Assembly (NCBI RefSeq): GCF_007858535.1
Contig: NZ_CP040174.1
Span: 806,001 to 870,000 of the forward strand
Source of the DNA: Arthrobacter sp. UKPF54-2
GTDB taxonomy: Bacteria > Actinomycetota > Actinomycetes > Actinomycetales > Micrococcaceae
Length of the DNA: 64,000 nucleotides
Direction of reading: 5' to 3'
The notes beneath the pieces were generated by a model. It ran no database searches and had not been told where the DNA came from. It worked only from the letters and a program-made list of their open reading frames with translations. Of the stretch, positions 18,395 through 27,089 are shown in pieces. The first letter of the stretch is position 1; the number at the start of each line of letters is the position of its first letter. The position numbers were made by a program, and so were the translations under genes.

Positions 18395-19371
18395 AATCCA
18401 GCTACCGGGAGGCGCTCCGGGCCGGAATCCGCGACGCCCTGCAGCGCGACGACCGGGTGTTCCTGATGGGCGAGGACGTGGGCGCCTACGGCGGTTCCTT
18501 CGCCGTGAGCCTGGGCCTGCTGGAGGAGTTCGGGCCGGACCGGATCCGCGACACCCCGCTCTCCGAATCCGGGTTCGTCGGTGCCGGCATCGGCGCCGCG
18601 CTCGGCGGGATGCGCCCCATCGTGGAGGTCATGACCGTCAACTTCAGCCTGCTGGCCCTGGACCAGATCGTGAACAACGCCGCGTCCCTGCTGCACATGT
18701 CCGGCGGCCAGTTCCACGTGCCGCTGGTGATCCGGATGACCACCGGCGCCGGCCGCCAGCTCGGGGCGCAGCACTCGCACAGCCTGGAGGGCTGGTACGC
18801 GCACATTCCCGGGCTGCGGATCCTCACCCCCGCCACCCTCGAGGACGCCCGCGGCATGCTGTGGACCGCGCTCCAGGACCCGGACCCGGTGCTGATCTTC
18901 GAACACGGCTCGCTCTACAACGTCCAGGGTGACCTCGCGGAGGACGCCGGCGCGGTGGACATCAGCAGCGCTGCCATCCGGCGCACCGGCGCCGACGTCT
19001 CGCTCATCACCTACGGCGGGACCCTGCCGCTGACGCTGGAGGCAGCGGAACAGCTCGCCCGCGAGGGCATCGACGCCGAGGTGCTGGACCTGCGCACGCT
19101 CCGGCCGCTCGACGACGCCGCTATCCTCTCCTCGGTGGCCCGGACGCACCGCGCCGTGGTGGTGGACGAGGGTTGGCGCAGCGGCAGTATCTCCGCCGAA
19201 ATCAGCGCCCGGATCAGCGAACACGCTTTCTTCGACCTGGACGCTCCGGTCGGCCGGGTCTGCAGCGCCGAGGTGCCGATCCCGTACGCCAAGCACCTTG
19301 AACTGGCCGCCCTGCCCTCCGTGGAACGGGTGGTCGCGGCGGCGCGGGAGGCGGTCGGGGCGCGTGGCTGA
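18391..19371 (+). CDS. 2-oxoacid dehydrogenase E1 beta subunit
   Basis: 326 residues, transketolase-like. [12 protein letters not shown] and [27 protein letters not shown] are canonical ThDP-interface segments. [31 protein letters not shown] is typical of acetoin/pyruvate E1beta. The C-terminal part covers [25 protein letters not shown]. It pairs with E1alpha to form the heterotetramer. It overlaps E1alpha by 4 bases and E2 by 8, implying coupled translation. Confidence 0.92.
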   Translation: MKSSYREALRAGIRDALQRDDRVFLMGEDVGAYGGSFAVSLGLLEEFGPDRIRDTPLSESGFVGAGIGAALGGMRPIVEVMTVNFSLLALDQIVNNAASLLHMSGGQFHVPLVIRMTTGAGRQLGAQHSHSLEGWYAHIPGLRILTPATLEDARGMLWTALQDPDPVLIFEHGSLYNVQGDLAEDAGAVDISSAAIRRTGADVSLITYGGTLPLTLEAAEQLAREGIDAEVLDLRTLRPLDDAAILSSVARTHRAVVVDEGWRSGSISAEISARISEHAFFDLDAPVGRVCSAEVPIPYAKHLELAALPSVERVVAAAREAVGARG

Positions 19372-20788
19372 CTTCCTGATGCCCTCGCTGGGCGCCGACA
19401 TGGAGCACGGCAAAATCGTCGAATGGCTGGTCAAGCCCGGCGATTACGTCCGCCGCGGTGACCTCGTGGCCGTGGTGGACACGGACAAGACCGTGATGGA
19501 CGTCGAATCCTTCCAGGACGGTGTGGTCGCGGACCTCCTCGTGGACATCGGCGAGACCGTGCCGGTGGGGACGCCGCTGGCCCGGATCACGCAGACCCCG
19601 GCAGAAGTGGGGCCGCCGGGCCCGGACGTGCCGCAGCGCGGGCTGGCCGACGCGCAGGCTCCCCCGGCGGCGCCCGCCGTCGCGGCCGAAGCGGCGCCCC
19701 CGGCAGCGCACGCCGGCCCGGAGCAGGCGGCGCCCCCGATCGCGCCGCCGGTCCGGCACCTGGCACACCGCCTCGGCGTCGACACCTCACGGCTCCACGG
19801 CACCGGCAAGGACGGGGCGATCACCCGCGCCGATGTGGAACACGCGGTGGCCTCCCGGCCGCCGGCAGCCGGGCGGGTGCGGTCCGCACCGCGGGCCCGT
19901 CGACTCGCGGCCGAGCTCGGCGTCGAGCTCTCCTCGGTTCCGGGCACCGGGCCGGAAGGAGCCGTGACCGTGGAGGACGTGCAGCGCGCCGCTGCGCGGG
20001 AAGAAGGTGCTCCAGCGGAGGGCGCGGCACCGGCTGCCGGACCGCAAGCACCGGCCGCCACATTGCCGGCCGCCACACCGCCAGCCGAAGCGGCCCCGGA
20101 GCAGCCCTCCGCGGCCCGCGAGCGCGTGGCGACCCTGCGCCGGGCCATCGGGGCGCTGATGTCCCGCTCGAAGCAGACCATCCCGCACTACTACCTCAGC
20201 ACCACCCTGGACCTGCGTGCCGCCGTCGGCTGGATGGAGTCCGTCAACGCCCAGCGGCCGGTGGCGTCCCGGCTGGTCCCCTCGGCCCTGTTGCTGAAGG
20301 CGGCGGCGCTCGCGGCCAAGGACGTCCCGGAAGTCAACGGCTTCTACGTGGACGGCGCCTACCGGCCCAGCGCCGCGGTGCACCTCGGCGTCGCGGTGGC
20401 CCTGCGGCAGGGCGGCCTGGTGGCGCCCGCCATCCACGACGCCGACACCCTCCCCCTCGATGTGCTGATGGAACAGTTGCGGGACCTGGTCAGCCGGGCG
20501 CGGGCCGGGCGGCTGCTGCGCGCCGAGATGGCGGACCCCACCATCACGGTGACCAACCTGGGGGACCTCGGTGTGGACAGCGTCTACGGGGTGATCTACC
20601 CGCCGCAGGTGGCCATGGTGGGGTTCGGCCGCGTCCTCGAACGGCCCTTTGCGGAGCACGGGATGCTGGGCGTGCGCGCCGCCGCGACCGCCACCCTTTC
20701 CGCCGACCACCGGGTCAGCGACGGGCTCCGCGGCGGGCGCTTCCTGGCCCGGATCGACGAACTGCTGCAAAAACCGGACGAACTGTGA
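19364..20788 (+). CDS. 2-oxoacid dehydrogenase E2 with one lipoyl and two subunit-binding domains
   Basis: 474 residues with a GTG start that overlaps E1beta. Lipoyl domain at 1-80 with the modified lysine in DTDKT (Lys42). Ala/Pro linker. Two peripheral subunit-binding domains: about 128-162 ([24 protein letters not shown]) and about 174-210 ([25 protein letters not shown]). A second linker, then the acyltransferase domain from about 265 with ADHRVSDG (His449, Asp453). Two PSBDs are unusual, as most E2 chains carry one. No E3 (lipoamide dehydrogenase) gene follows, so a housekeeping E3 must serve. Confidence 0.9.
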   Translation: MADFLMPSLGADMEHGKIVEWLVKPGDYVRRGDLVAVVDTDKTVMDVESFQDGVVADLLVDIGETVPVGTPLARITQTPAEVGPPGPDVPQRGLADAQAPPAAPAVAAEAAPPAAHAGPEQAAPPIAPPVRHLAHRLGVDTSRLHGTGKDGAITRADVEHAVASRPPAAGRVRSAPRARRLAAELGVELSSVPGTGPEGAVTVEDVQRAAAREEGAPAEGAAPAAGPQAPAATLPAATPPAEAAPEQPSAARERVATLRRAIGALMSRSKQTIPHYYLSTTLDLRAAVGWMESVNAQRPVASRLVPSALLLKAAALAAKDVPEVNGFYVDGAYRPSAAVHLGVAVALRQGGLVAPAIHDADTLPLDVLMEQLRDLVSRARAGRLLRAEMADPTITVTNLGDLGVDSVYGVIYPPQVAMVGFGRVLERPFAEHGMLGVRAAATATLSADHRVSDGLRGGRFLARIDELLQKPDEL

Positions 20789-20801
20789 AGGCGGAGACCC
20801 C

Positions 20802-21044
20802 ATGAATGAACAGGATGCCCGGGCCGCGGTGCGGGCCGCGCTAGGGCAGGTCGCCCCCGAGGTGGAACTGGACGACGTCGGCGGCGATGCCCGGCTCCGC
20901 CAGGACCTGGACCTCGACTCGCTGGACTTCCTGCGGCTGGTGGAAACCATCGACACGGCCACCGGTGTGGACATCCCGGAGCGGGACTACCCCGCCGTCG
21001 CCACAATCAACGGCCTGATCAGCTACCTCGCCGCGCACGGCTGA
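20802..21044 (+). CDS. Acyl carrier protein
   Basis: 80 residues from ATG 20802, 13 bases after the E2 stop with a GGAG-type site. LRQDLDLDSLDFLRLVE carries the phosphopantetheine serine (Ser40), and the fold continues ATGVDIPERDYPAVATINGLISYL. It is acidic, as ACPs are. It is not near fatty-acid synthase genes. Its place as the last gene of an acs-E1-E2 operon suggests that it accepts the acyl group made there (inference). Confidence 0.9.
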   Translation: MNEQDARAAVRAALGQVAPEVELDDVGGDARLRQDLDLDSLDFLRLVETIDTATGVDIPERDYPAVATINGLISYLAAHG

Positions 21045-21054
21045 GGCGCATCCG

Positions 21055-21104
21055 CTGCTCCGTACCTGCCGTTTTGGCGGTCCAAAAGGGCCGTAGCGGA
21101 GCAG
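21055..21104. repeat. Imperfect inverted repeat / terminator between convergent genes
   Basis: CTGCTCCG (21055-21062) pairs with CGGAGCAG (21097-21104). Inside, a GTTTTGG-type arm pairs with CCAAAAGG with a few mismatches. It lies between the ACP stop (21044) and the monooxygenase stop (21122), so it can act as a two-way terminator. The paired A/T-rich centre differs from the simple GC stems elsewhere in the window. Confidence 0.6.
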
Positions 21105-21121
21105 TCGACGGGGGTCGGGGG

Positions 21122-22381
21122 CTAGGGCTGCGGCTGCGGCGCGGCCCCGGTGCGCCGCGCGAACGCCGGCGCGTGTTCGGGGCGCGGCCCAAAGCCGATC
21201 AGCCGCGGCATGATTTTGCGGACCGCGGGCACACGCCGGGCCACGAACAGGGCCGCGGCCGGGAACTTCGCCTGTTTCCCGGCCATGATCGGGCCAAACA
21301 CGGCCCGGTGCATCACCCGCTGGGCGGTCTGCACAATAACGGTGGGCGGCCGCCGCCGTCGTTCGACGCGGTGGAGGTCCGCGCTGGTGACCTGGCCCCG
21401 GAGCAGGGCGGGCGCCAGCAGTTCCGCCGCCGCCACGGCGTCCTGGACGGCGAGGTTGATCCCGACGCCGCCGGCCGGGGACATGGCGTGCGCGGCGTCG
21501 CCAATGCAGAGCAGCCCGTTGATGTGCCACGACTGCAGCCGGTCCAGGCGCACGTCGAGCCAGTGCAGGTCCTCAAGGGACGCGATGGCGTCAACACGGT
21601 CGGCGAGGTCGGGCCGGAGCGCCGCGATCCGGCGTCGGAAGCCTTCCACGCCCTCCGCGCGGATCCGGACGTCGGTGCCCTTCGGGGCGAGGTAGCCCAT
21701 CTGGTAGAAGTCGGTCCGGGTCAGGCCCACCAGCGCCTCGCCGGGGCCGAAGGCCGGCACCAGGCCGGCCACCTCGCCGGTTTCATCGGGACGGCGGGGC
21801 AGCCTGAACCACCAGGTGTCGAACGGGACGGGGAATTCTTTCGGCGCCAGCCCGGCGGCGGCGCGGAGCGCGGAGTGGCGGCCGTCGGTGGCAACCACCA
21901 GGTCCGCCCGCAGTTCCTCCTGCGTGCCGTCCGGTGTCCGCACGCGAACGCCGCGGACCCGTCCCCCGTCCCGGACCAGTCCGGTGGCGGCGTGGCTCAT
22001 CAGCAGCGTGAACCCCGGTTCCTCGGCCGCGGCGCGGGCCAGGAAGTTCAGGAAGTCCCATTGCGGCATCATGGCGATGTAGTTGTACGGCGGCGGGAGG
22101 GCGTCAAAGTCGCCCATGGTCACCGGCGGGCCGCCCGGAACGGGGAACACCACACTTTTCAGCCGGCTCTGCGGCAGCCGGCGGAACTCCTGGCCTAGGC
22201 CGAGTTCGTCAATCAGCCGGACCGTGGAGGGGTGCACGGTGTCGCCGCGGAAATCGCGCAGGAAGTCGGCATGTTTCTCCAGGACCGTCACCCGCACGCC
22301 GGCCCGGGCCAGCAGCAGGCCAAGCATCATGCCGGCCGGGCCGCCGCCGACCACCGCGCATCCGGTCTTCTCCATGGCCAT
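21122..22381 (-). CDS. FAD-dependent monooxygenase (PHBH-type)
   Basis: 419 residues. FAD-binding GxGxxG as CAVVGGGPAGMMLGLLLARAG near residues 8-27; ribityl motif GLLCIGDAAHAMSPAGGVGINLAVQDA; DG motif VVATDGRHSALR. This is the group A flavoprotein hydroxylase layout (p-hydroxybenzoate hydroxylase/UbiH type), using NAD(P)H and oxygen. The substrate is unknown: the retained loop PPPYNYIAMMPQWDFLNFLA suits many aromatic or polyketide substrates. It is a single gene, not joined to any catabolic operon here. Confidence 0.87.
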   Translation of the reverse strand: MAMEKTGCAVVGGGPAGMMLGLLLARAGVRVTVLEKHADFLRDFRGDTVHPSTVRLIDELGLGQEFRRLPQSRLKSVVFPVPGGPPVTMGDFDALPPPYNYIAMMPQWDFLNFLARAAAEEPGFTLLMSHAATGLVRDGGRVRGVRVRTPDGTQEELRADLVVATDGRHSALRAAAGLAPKEFPVPFDTWWFRLPRRPDETGEVAGLVPAFGPGEALVGLTRTDFYQMGYLAPKGTDVRIRAEGVEGFRRRIAALRPDLADRVDAIASLEDLHWLDVRLDRLQSWHINGLLCIGDAAHAMSPAGGVGINLAVQDAVAAAELLAPALLRGQVTSADLHRVERRRRPPTVIVQTAQRVMHRAVFGPIMAGKQAKFPAAALFVARRVPAVRKIMPRLIGFGPRPEHAPAFARRTGAAPQPQP

Positions 22382-22466
22382 ACGCTACGCCTGGCGCCGC
22401 GTCCGCGGGAGGGCTTTTCGCGGCGGATCCGGGTTTGCACAGTTGAGCCGGATTGACACCGCTGGC

Positions 22467-22472
22467 TAGGCT
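22467..22472 (+). promoter_or_regulatory. -10 box of a probable leaderless nadE transcript
   Basis: TTGAGC (22443-22448), 18-base spacer, TAGGCT (22467-22472), then 7 bases to ATG. The short gap fits leaderless transcription. Confidence 0.45.
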
Positions 22473-22479
22473 GTGAGGC

Positions 22480-23304
22480 ATGCGTGAACTCCAGGCGAAG
22501 ATCATCGAAGAAATGGGCGTACAGCCCCGGATCGACCCCGCCGGGGAGGTGCGCAAACGCGTCACGTTCCTCAAGGAATACCTCAAGGCCAGCCACACCA
22601 AGGGCTATGTCCTGGGCATCTCCGGCGGCCTGGATTCCTCCCTCGCCGGCCGGCTGGCCCAGCTGGCGGTCGAGGAGCTCGACGCCGAGGGGGTCGAGGC
22701 AAACTTCGTGGCCGTCCGCCTGCCGTACGGCGTGCAGCACGATGAGGACGACGCCCAGGCGGCCCTGGATTTCGTCCGGGCCAAGACCGAGTGGACCTTC
22801 AACATCTCCGCCGCGGTGGACGGCTTCGAGGACGAGTTCGAGAAGACCGTGGGCAACGGCATCTCCGACTTCCACAAGGGCAACACCAAGGCCCGCACGC
22901 GCATGATCGCCCAATACGCGCTGGCCGGCGAACACAACTACCTGGTGATCGGCACCGACCACGGCGCCGAGTCCGTGACCGGTTTCTTCACCAAGTTCGG
23001 CGACGGCGGGGCGGACATCCTCCCGCTGTTCGGGCTCAACAAGCGCCAGAACCGGGCCCTGCTCGCGGAGCTCGGCGCCCCCGCGCGGGTCTGGGAAAAG
23101 GTGCCGACCGCGGACCTGCTGGACAACAAGCCCGGCCGCACCGACGAGGATGAACTGGGCCTGAGCTACGACACGATCGATGACTATCTCGAGGGCCGCG
23201 ACGTTCCCGTTGCCGCGGCCGAGCTCATTGAGCAGAAGTACCTGCGGACCCGGCACAAGCGCACCGTCCCGGTCACCATTTTTGACACCTGGTGGAAGCA
23301 GTAA
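22480..23304 (+). CDS. nadE: NH3-dependent NAD+ synthetase
   Basis: 274 residues, the ammonia-only form without a glutaminase domain. It adenylates nicotinate adenine dinucleotide and amidates it to NAD+. PP-loop SGGLDSS at 48-54. Other NadE marks: [74 protein letters not shown] single gene ending in a short convergent gap with a CACCGG-A-CCGGTG palindrome. Confidence 0.96.
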   Translation: MRELQAKIIEEMGVQPRIDPAGEVRKRVTFLKEYLKASHTKGYVLGISGGLDSSLAGRLAQLAVEELDAEGVEANFVAVRLPYGVQHDEDDAQAALDFVRAKTEWTFNISAAVDGFEDEFEKTVGNGISDFHKGNTKARTRMIAQYALAGEHNYLVIGTDHGAESVTGFFTKFGDGGADILPLFGLNKRQNRALLAELGAPARVWEKVPTADLLDNKPGRTDEDELGLSYDTIDDYLEGRDVPVAAAELIEQKYLRTRHKRTVPVTIFDTWWKQ

Positions 23305-23353
23305 CCCGCCGGTAGCGGCTCCTGCCTTACACCGGACCGGTGCGCCAGGACGG

Positions 23354-24316
23354 TCACTTCCGCACTTCCACCGTTCCCTTCATGCCCATGAAGTCGTGCA
23401 GCGCGCAGATGTAGTCGAATTCGCCGGCCTTGGTGAACGTCACCTTGAAGCTCGTCTGCGGCGGCATGATTCCGGAGTTCAGATCCCCTCCGCTGAATTG
23501 GGTCGGATCACCCAGCTGGGCAAAGAAATTGGCCGGTTCCTTGCCGAACGTGACGGTGTGCGGGGCTCCCATGCCGTCGTTGACGAACGTCACCGACTCC
23601 CCCACCTTGATTTCGATCTTCTGATGGATGAACCGCATCACCATCGAGGTGCCGTTGTCCGTTCCGGCGATCACGGTGTGCTTGTCCGTCCGGTCCCGGG
23701 CCGCGTCCCACTGCCGGTGTCCGTCGCGCAGGATGGCCCGTTCCTGCTTTTCCGTCTGGTGGTCGTACTGCGATTGCCGGTACGGGTACTCGGTGCCCGC
23801 CGCCCGGACGTGGACCGTGCCTTTCATGGCCATGCCGTGGACCAGGCAGTAGTAGGTGAAGTCGCCCTCGTTCGGGAACGCCAGCGTGTATTTCTTGACC
23901 TGCTTGAACCCGCTATTGGACACGTTGGTCATGACGCCGGAGTTGTAGTAGGAGTGTCCGTCATAGTCCTTGCCGCCCACCTGGTTGACGTCTTCCGGAA
24001 CTGCAGGGTCGAAGGGCTGCGTGGACTCCAATGACTGGCCCTCGGCGAGGAACGTCACGGTGTGGATTTCTGCGGAGTTGGCCCGCCAGGTGACCTTGTC
24101 GCCCGCGTTCACGTAGATGTTTTCGGGCAGGAAGGCCATGCCCTGGATGGCCTGGTCCGAGGATTCAGACCCGACTTGGACCGTCCAGGTCCGGGTGGAC
24201 TTTCCGCCGTCGGCGGTGGCGGCGCCGCTGACGGCAACCGGCAGCACCAGGGCGGCGGTGAAGGCAATAAGAAGGCGCAACAACGGCGCGTGGTGGATTT
24301 CAGTGTGGCGAGTCAT
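23354..24316 (-). CDS. Secreted protein with two cupredoxin domains
   Basis: 320 residues from ATG 24316, chosen because GAAGGA is 9 bases upstream (an ATG 9 bases earlier abuts that site). Signal peptide LLRLLIAFTAALVLPVAVSGA. Cupredoxin domain 1 (about 40-175) has the copper-ligand pattern IHTVTF ... YYCLVHGMAMKGTV. Domain 2 (about 215-320) has PHTVTF ... YICALHDFMGMKGTV. Each therefore carries His, Cys, His and Met of a type 1 blue-copper site. It resembles plastocyanin/halocyanin-like electron carriers or copper proteins. The electron partner is unknown. No oxidase or copper-export gene adjoins. Confidence 0.85.
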   Translation of the reverse strand: MTRHTEIHHAPLLRLLIAFTAALVLPVAVSGAATADGGKSTRTWTVQVGSESSDQAIQGMAFLPENIYVNAGDKVTWRANSAEIHTVTFLAEGQSLESTQPFDPAVPEDVNQVGGKDYDGHSYYNSGVMTNVSNSGFKQVKKYTLAFPNEGDFTYYCLVHGMAMKGTVHVRAAGTEYPYRQSQYDHQTEKQERAILRDGHRQWDAARDRTDKHTVIAGTDNGTSMVMRFIHQKIEIKVGESVTFVNDGMGAPHTVTFGKEPANFFAQLGDPTQFSGGDLNSGIMPPQTSFKVTFTKAGEFDYICALHDFMGMKGTVEVRK

Positions 24317-24365
24317 CAGACTCATTCCTTCGTGGCTTGAGGCAAACAGCCGGGGAACCGGCCAG

Positions 24366-24551
24366 TCAAGTGCGCCGCCGTCGCCGATGGCGACGCCGGT
24401 TGGCTCCGGCGTGGACTGCGTCCGCCGCGCTCTTCTTCTGCTCCCAGTCCCCCAGCATCAAGGCGGGGAAGTAGTTGTTGGGCCAGACGCGCCACCCGGA
24501 CAAAGGAGGAGGCGCAGTGTCTGCGCATGCAGCTGCGGCTGCAGTTCCCAT
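24366..24551 (-). CDS. Possible 61-residue small protein (uncertain)
   Basis: Open frame with ATG 24551 and a GGAG four bases upstream. The middle (GWRVWPNNYFPALMLGDWEQKK) is not low-complexity and uses G/C-ending codons, and the C-terminus is a run of Arg. It lies in the 291-base gap between the IclR and cupredoxin genes on their strand. On the opposite strand a 28-codon frame (GTG 24517 to stop 24603) has a strong AAAGGAGGAGG site. At most one of the two is likely real. No family recognised. Confidence 0.25.
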   Translation of the reverse strand: MGTAAAAACADTAPPPLSGWRVWPNNYFPALMLGDWEQKKSAADAVHAGANRRRHRRRRRT

Positions 24552-24607
24552 CGTGCTCCGCGGCCGCCGGTTTGTCGAGACGTCGCGCGCACCGGTGCGC
24601 TGACCGC

Positions 24608-25378
24608 TTAGCTGCCCTGGAGCTGGAGGGAGATCCGGTGCGCCTCATCCATCAGCAGCCGCCCCAGGTAGTCGCGGCGGTCGGCGCGGAAGCGGGGTTC
24701 GATTCCGGTCAGGGACAGCGCCCAGGCGGGCCGGCCGCGCTGGTCGAAGACGGCCGCGCCCATCCCCCAGCTGCCTTCCAGCACCAGGCCGGGATTGACC
24801 GCGTAGCCCGCCTGCCGCGTGGCTTCCAGGTTCGCCCGGACCAGCTCCTCCGTGTTGGCGTTGGCGAAGCTGCCGGCGTGGGCGGCCCAGCCGGACAGCA
24901 GCTCCTCCTGCTCCGCCGCGGGCAGGAACGCCATGATTGCGGTACCGGCGGACGCGACGCCCAGCGGGAAGCGGACGCCCTCGTGCAGCACGAAGGAACG
25001 CACCGGGAAGCTGCCCTCTTCCCGGAGCAGGCACACCGTCTCGGCGCCGCGGCGGATCGAGAAGAACGCGCTCTCGCCGGTTTCCTCGGCCAGCCGGCGC
25101 AGGCTGGGCCGGGCGATGTCCTCCAGCGGGAAGCGCGCCGACGCGACCGACCCCATCAACAGGATCTCCGGGCCGAGCACCCAGTTGCCGCTGTGCGCGT
25201 CCTGGTCCAGCAGGCCCTCGGCGGCGAGGGACGTGAGCAGCCGGTGGGCGGTGGGCCGGGTCAGCCCGGATTCGCGGACCAGCTCCACGAGCGGAGAGCC
25301 TTCCGGTTTCCGGCCCACGATCCTCAGCAGAGCCGCGACCCTGCTCACCACCTGGGCACCCTGCACGGGGACAGTCAT
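24608..25378 (-). CDS. IclR-family transcriptional regulator
   Basis: 256 residues; the second of two adjacent ATGs was chosen for spacing to GAGGA. N-terminal winged helix at about 10-65 (VSRVAALLRIVG, SGLTRPTAHRLLTSLAAEGLL). Effector domain follows (TGESAFFSIRRGAETVCLL, LGVASAGTAIMAFLP, GYAVNPGLVLEGSWGMGAAVFD). Divergent from the CoA-transferase/thiolase operon, with GTCCAC/GTGGAC sites between them. Probably controls that operon in response to a ketone or 3-oxoacid (inference). PcaR-like control of a 3-oxoadipate pathway is a possible analogy. Confidence 0.92.
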   Translation of the reverse strand: MTVPVQGAQVVSRVAALLRIVGRKPEGSPLVELVRESGLTRPTAHRLLTSLAAEGLLDQDAHSGNWVLGPEILLMGSVASARFPLEDIARPSLRRLAEETGESAFFSIRRGAETVCLLREEGSFPVRSFVLHEGVRFPLGVASAGTAIMAFLPAAEQEELLSGWAAHAGSFANANTEELVRANLEATRQAGYAVNPGLVLEGSWGMGAAVFDQRGRPAWALSLTGIEPRFRADRRDYLGRLLMDEAHRISLQLQGS

Positions 25379-25435
25379 CATTTTCCTCGCGGTTTCTCGG
25401 ACGAATCCATCTGGATATCTGCCTCAGCATCCATA

Positions 25436-25468
25436 TTGTGGACACTGATCATCCTACCGTCCACACTG
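25436..25468. promoter_or_regulatory. Candidate IclR operator, upstream pair
   Basis: TGTGGAC (25437-25443) and GTCCACA (25459-25465) are inverted copies 15 bases apart, nearer the iclR side of the gap. They match the downstream site at 25547-25565. Confidence 0.45.
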
Positions 25469-25501
25469 TAAAACCGCACCCTATTTTGGCGAATTGCGGC
25501 G

Positions 25502-25531
25502 TTGACAGTGCTCCACGCCACACCATAGGCT
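25502..25531 (+). promoter_or_regulatory. Promoter of the CoA-transferase operon
   Basis: TTGACA (25502-25507), 18-base spacer, TAGGCT (25526-25531). Transcription would begin near 25538, about 85 bases before the first gene and just before the candidate operator at 25547. Confidence 0.6.
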
Positions 25532-25546
25532 CCTTCATCAGGCAAA

Positions 25547-25565
25547 CAGTCCACAAAGTGGATCA
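25547..25565. promoter_or_regulatory. Candidate IclR operator overlapping the transcribed start
   Basis: GTCCAC-AAA-GTGGAT (25549-25563), near-perfect palindrome of the type bound by IclR proteins. Its place just after the predicted transcription start suits repression. Confidence 0.5.
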
Positions 25566-25621
25566 CGGAAGCAGGTCCGGGGTAGCCCTCCGGCAACCAC
25601 CAGCTCAATGAGGAGATGCAA

Positions 25622-26362
25622 ATGTCAAAGGTGAAATCCAGCGCGGCCGCCGCGCTGCAGGACGTGCTGCGCGACGGCATGACGCTCGCCGTCGGAGGCT
25701 TCGGGCTCAGCGGCATCCCGGCGGACCTGATCGAGGCCGTGCGGGATTCGGGCGTCAAGGACCTTACCGTGGTCTCGAACAACATGGGCGTCGACGGCAA
25801 GGGCCTCGGCGTGCTGATCGAGGCCGGCCAGGTCCGCAAGGTCATCGCCTCCTACGTGGGCGAGAACAAGCTCTTCGCCGAGCAGTACCTCGCCGGCCAG
25901 CTGGAGGTCGAGTTCACCCCGCAGGGCACCCTCGCCGAGCGCCTCCGCGCCGGCGGCGCCGGCATCCCGGCGTTCTACACCAAGACCGGCGTGGGCACCC
26001 TCGTCGCCGAAGGCAAGCCGCTCGCGGAGTTCGACGGCGAAACCTACCTCCAGGAGCGCGCCATCAAGGCCGACGTCGCCCTGGTGCACGCGCACACCGC
26101 CGACACCGACGGCAACCTGATCTACCGCTACACCGCGCAGAACTTCAACCCGGTGGTCGCCACCGCCGGCGCCGTCACGGTGGCGGAAGCCGAAGTGATC
26201 GTCGAACCCGGCCAGCTGGACCCGAACCACATCGTCACGCCGGGCGTTTTCGTCCAGCGCCTGGTCCAGGCCACCGACCGGGTCAAGGACATCGAACAGC
26301 GCACCGTCCGGCCCCGCGCCGAAGCGGCCGCAGCGGCCGACGCCGCCGCCGTCGCCGTCTGA
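25622..26362 (+). CDS. scoA: 3-oxoacid CoA-transferase subunit A
   Basis: 246 residues from ATG 25622 (GAGGAG upstream; an ATG two codons earlier lies in the ribosome site). Glycine-rich CoA site [16 protein letters not shown], then [16 protein letters not shown] and [29 protein letters not shown] are class I CoA-transferase marks. With subunit B it moves CoA from succinyl-CoA to acetoacetate (or 3-oxoadipate, PcaI type). The thiolase after subunit B suggests acetoacetate use. The Ala-rich C-terminal tail is not conserved. Confidence 0.9.
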   Translation: MSKVKSSAAAALQDVLRDGMTLAVGGFGLSGIPADLIEAVRDSGVKDLTVVSNNMGVDGKGLGVLIEAGQVRKVIASYVGENKLFAEQYLAGQLEVEFTPQGTLAERLRAGGAGIPAFYTKTGVGTLVAEGKPLAEFDGETYLQERAIKADVALVHAHTADTDGNLIYRYTAQNFNPVVATAGAVTVAEAEVIVEPGQLDPNHIVTPGVFVQRLVQATDRVKDIEQRTVRPRAEAAAAADAAAVAV

Positions 26363-26405
26363 TCCGGCCCGAGCGCCGCCACCCCACACTTTTAGGAGAA
26401 TCATC

Positions 26406-27089
26406 ATGGCTTGGACCCGGAATGAAATGGCCGCCATCGCGGCCGAAGAACTCAACGACGGCGATTACGTCAACCTCGGCATCGGCATCCCCACGCTGGT
26501 CGCCAACAACCTGCGCGACGGCGTGCGGGTGGTGCTGCAGAGCGAAAACGGCCTGCTCGGCATGGGCCCGTTCCCCTACGAGGGCGAGGAGGACGCGGAC
26601 CTGATCAACGCCGGCAAGCAGACCGTCACGGTGCTGCCCGGCGGCAGCATCTTCGACTCCGCCACCTCGTTCGGCATGATCCGCGGCGGCCACGTCAAGG
26701 TCGCCATCCTCGGCGCCATGCAGGTCTCCGGCGCCGGCGACCTCGCCAACTGGACCATCCCGGGCAAGATGGTCAAGGGCATGGGCGGCGCCATGGACCT
26801 CGTCGCCGGTACCCCGCGCGTTGTGGTCCTCACCGAGCACAACGCCAAGGACGGCACCGCCAAGATCGTCAAGGAATGCACCCTGCCGCTCACCGGTCTG
26901 AGCTGCGTGGACCGCATCATCAGCGACCTGGCCGTCTTTGATTTGGAGAAAGTCGAAGGCGGCCGCCGTCTCACGCTGACCCGGCTCGCCCCCGGCGTCA
27001 CGGTGGAGGAGATCCGCGAGAAGACCGAGGCGGAGTTCGACGTCGAACTGGACAACGATTCCGCCGCCCTGGAAGGAGCCGCCGCGTGA
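26406..27089 (+). CDS. scoB: 3-oxoacid CoA-transferase subunit B
   Basis: 227 residues, AGGAGAA site upstream. [13 protein letters not shown] and the catalytic-glutamate motif [10 protein letters not shown] (the Glu forms the CoA thioester) are canonical, followed by [31 protein letters not shown]. Forms the heterodimer with subunit A. Its stop overlaps the GTG of the thiolase (GTGA). Confidence 0.94.
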   Translation: MAWTRNEMAAIAAEELNDGDYVNLGIGIPTLVANNLRDGVRVVLQSENGLLGMGPFPYEGEEDADLINAGKQTVTVLPGGSIFDSATSFGMIRGGHVKVAILGAMQVSGAGDLANWTIPGKMVKGMGGAMDLVAGTPRVVVLTEHNAKDGTAKIVKECTLPLTGLSCVDRIISDLAVFDLEKVEGGRRLTLTRLAPGVTVEEIREKTEAEFDVELDNDSAALEGAAA

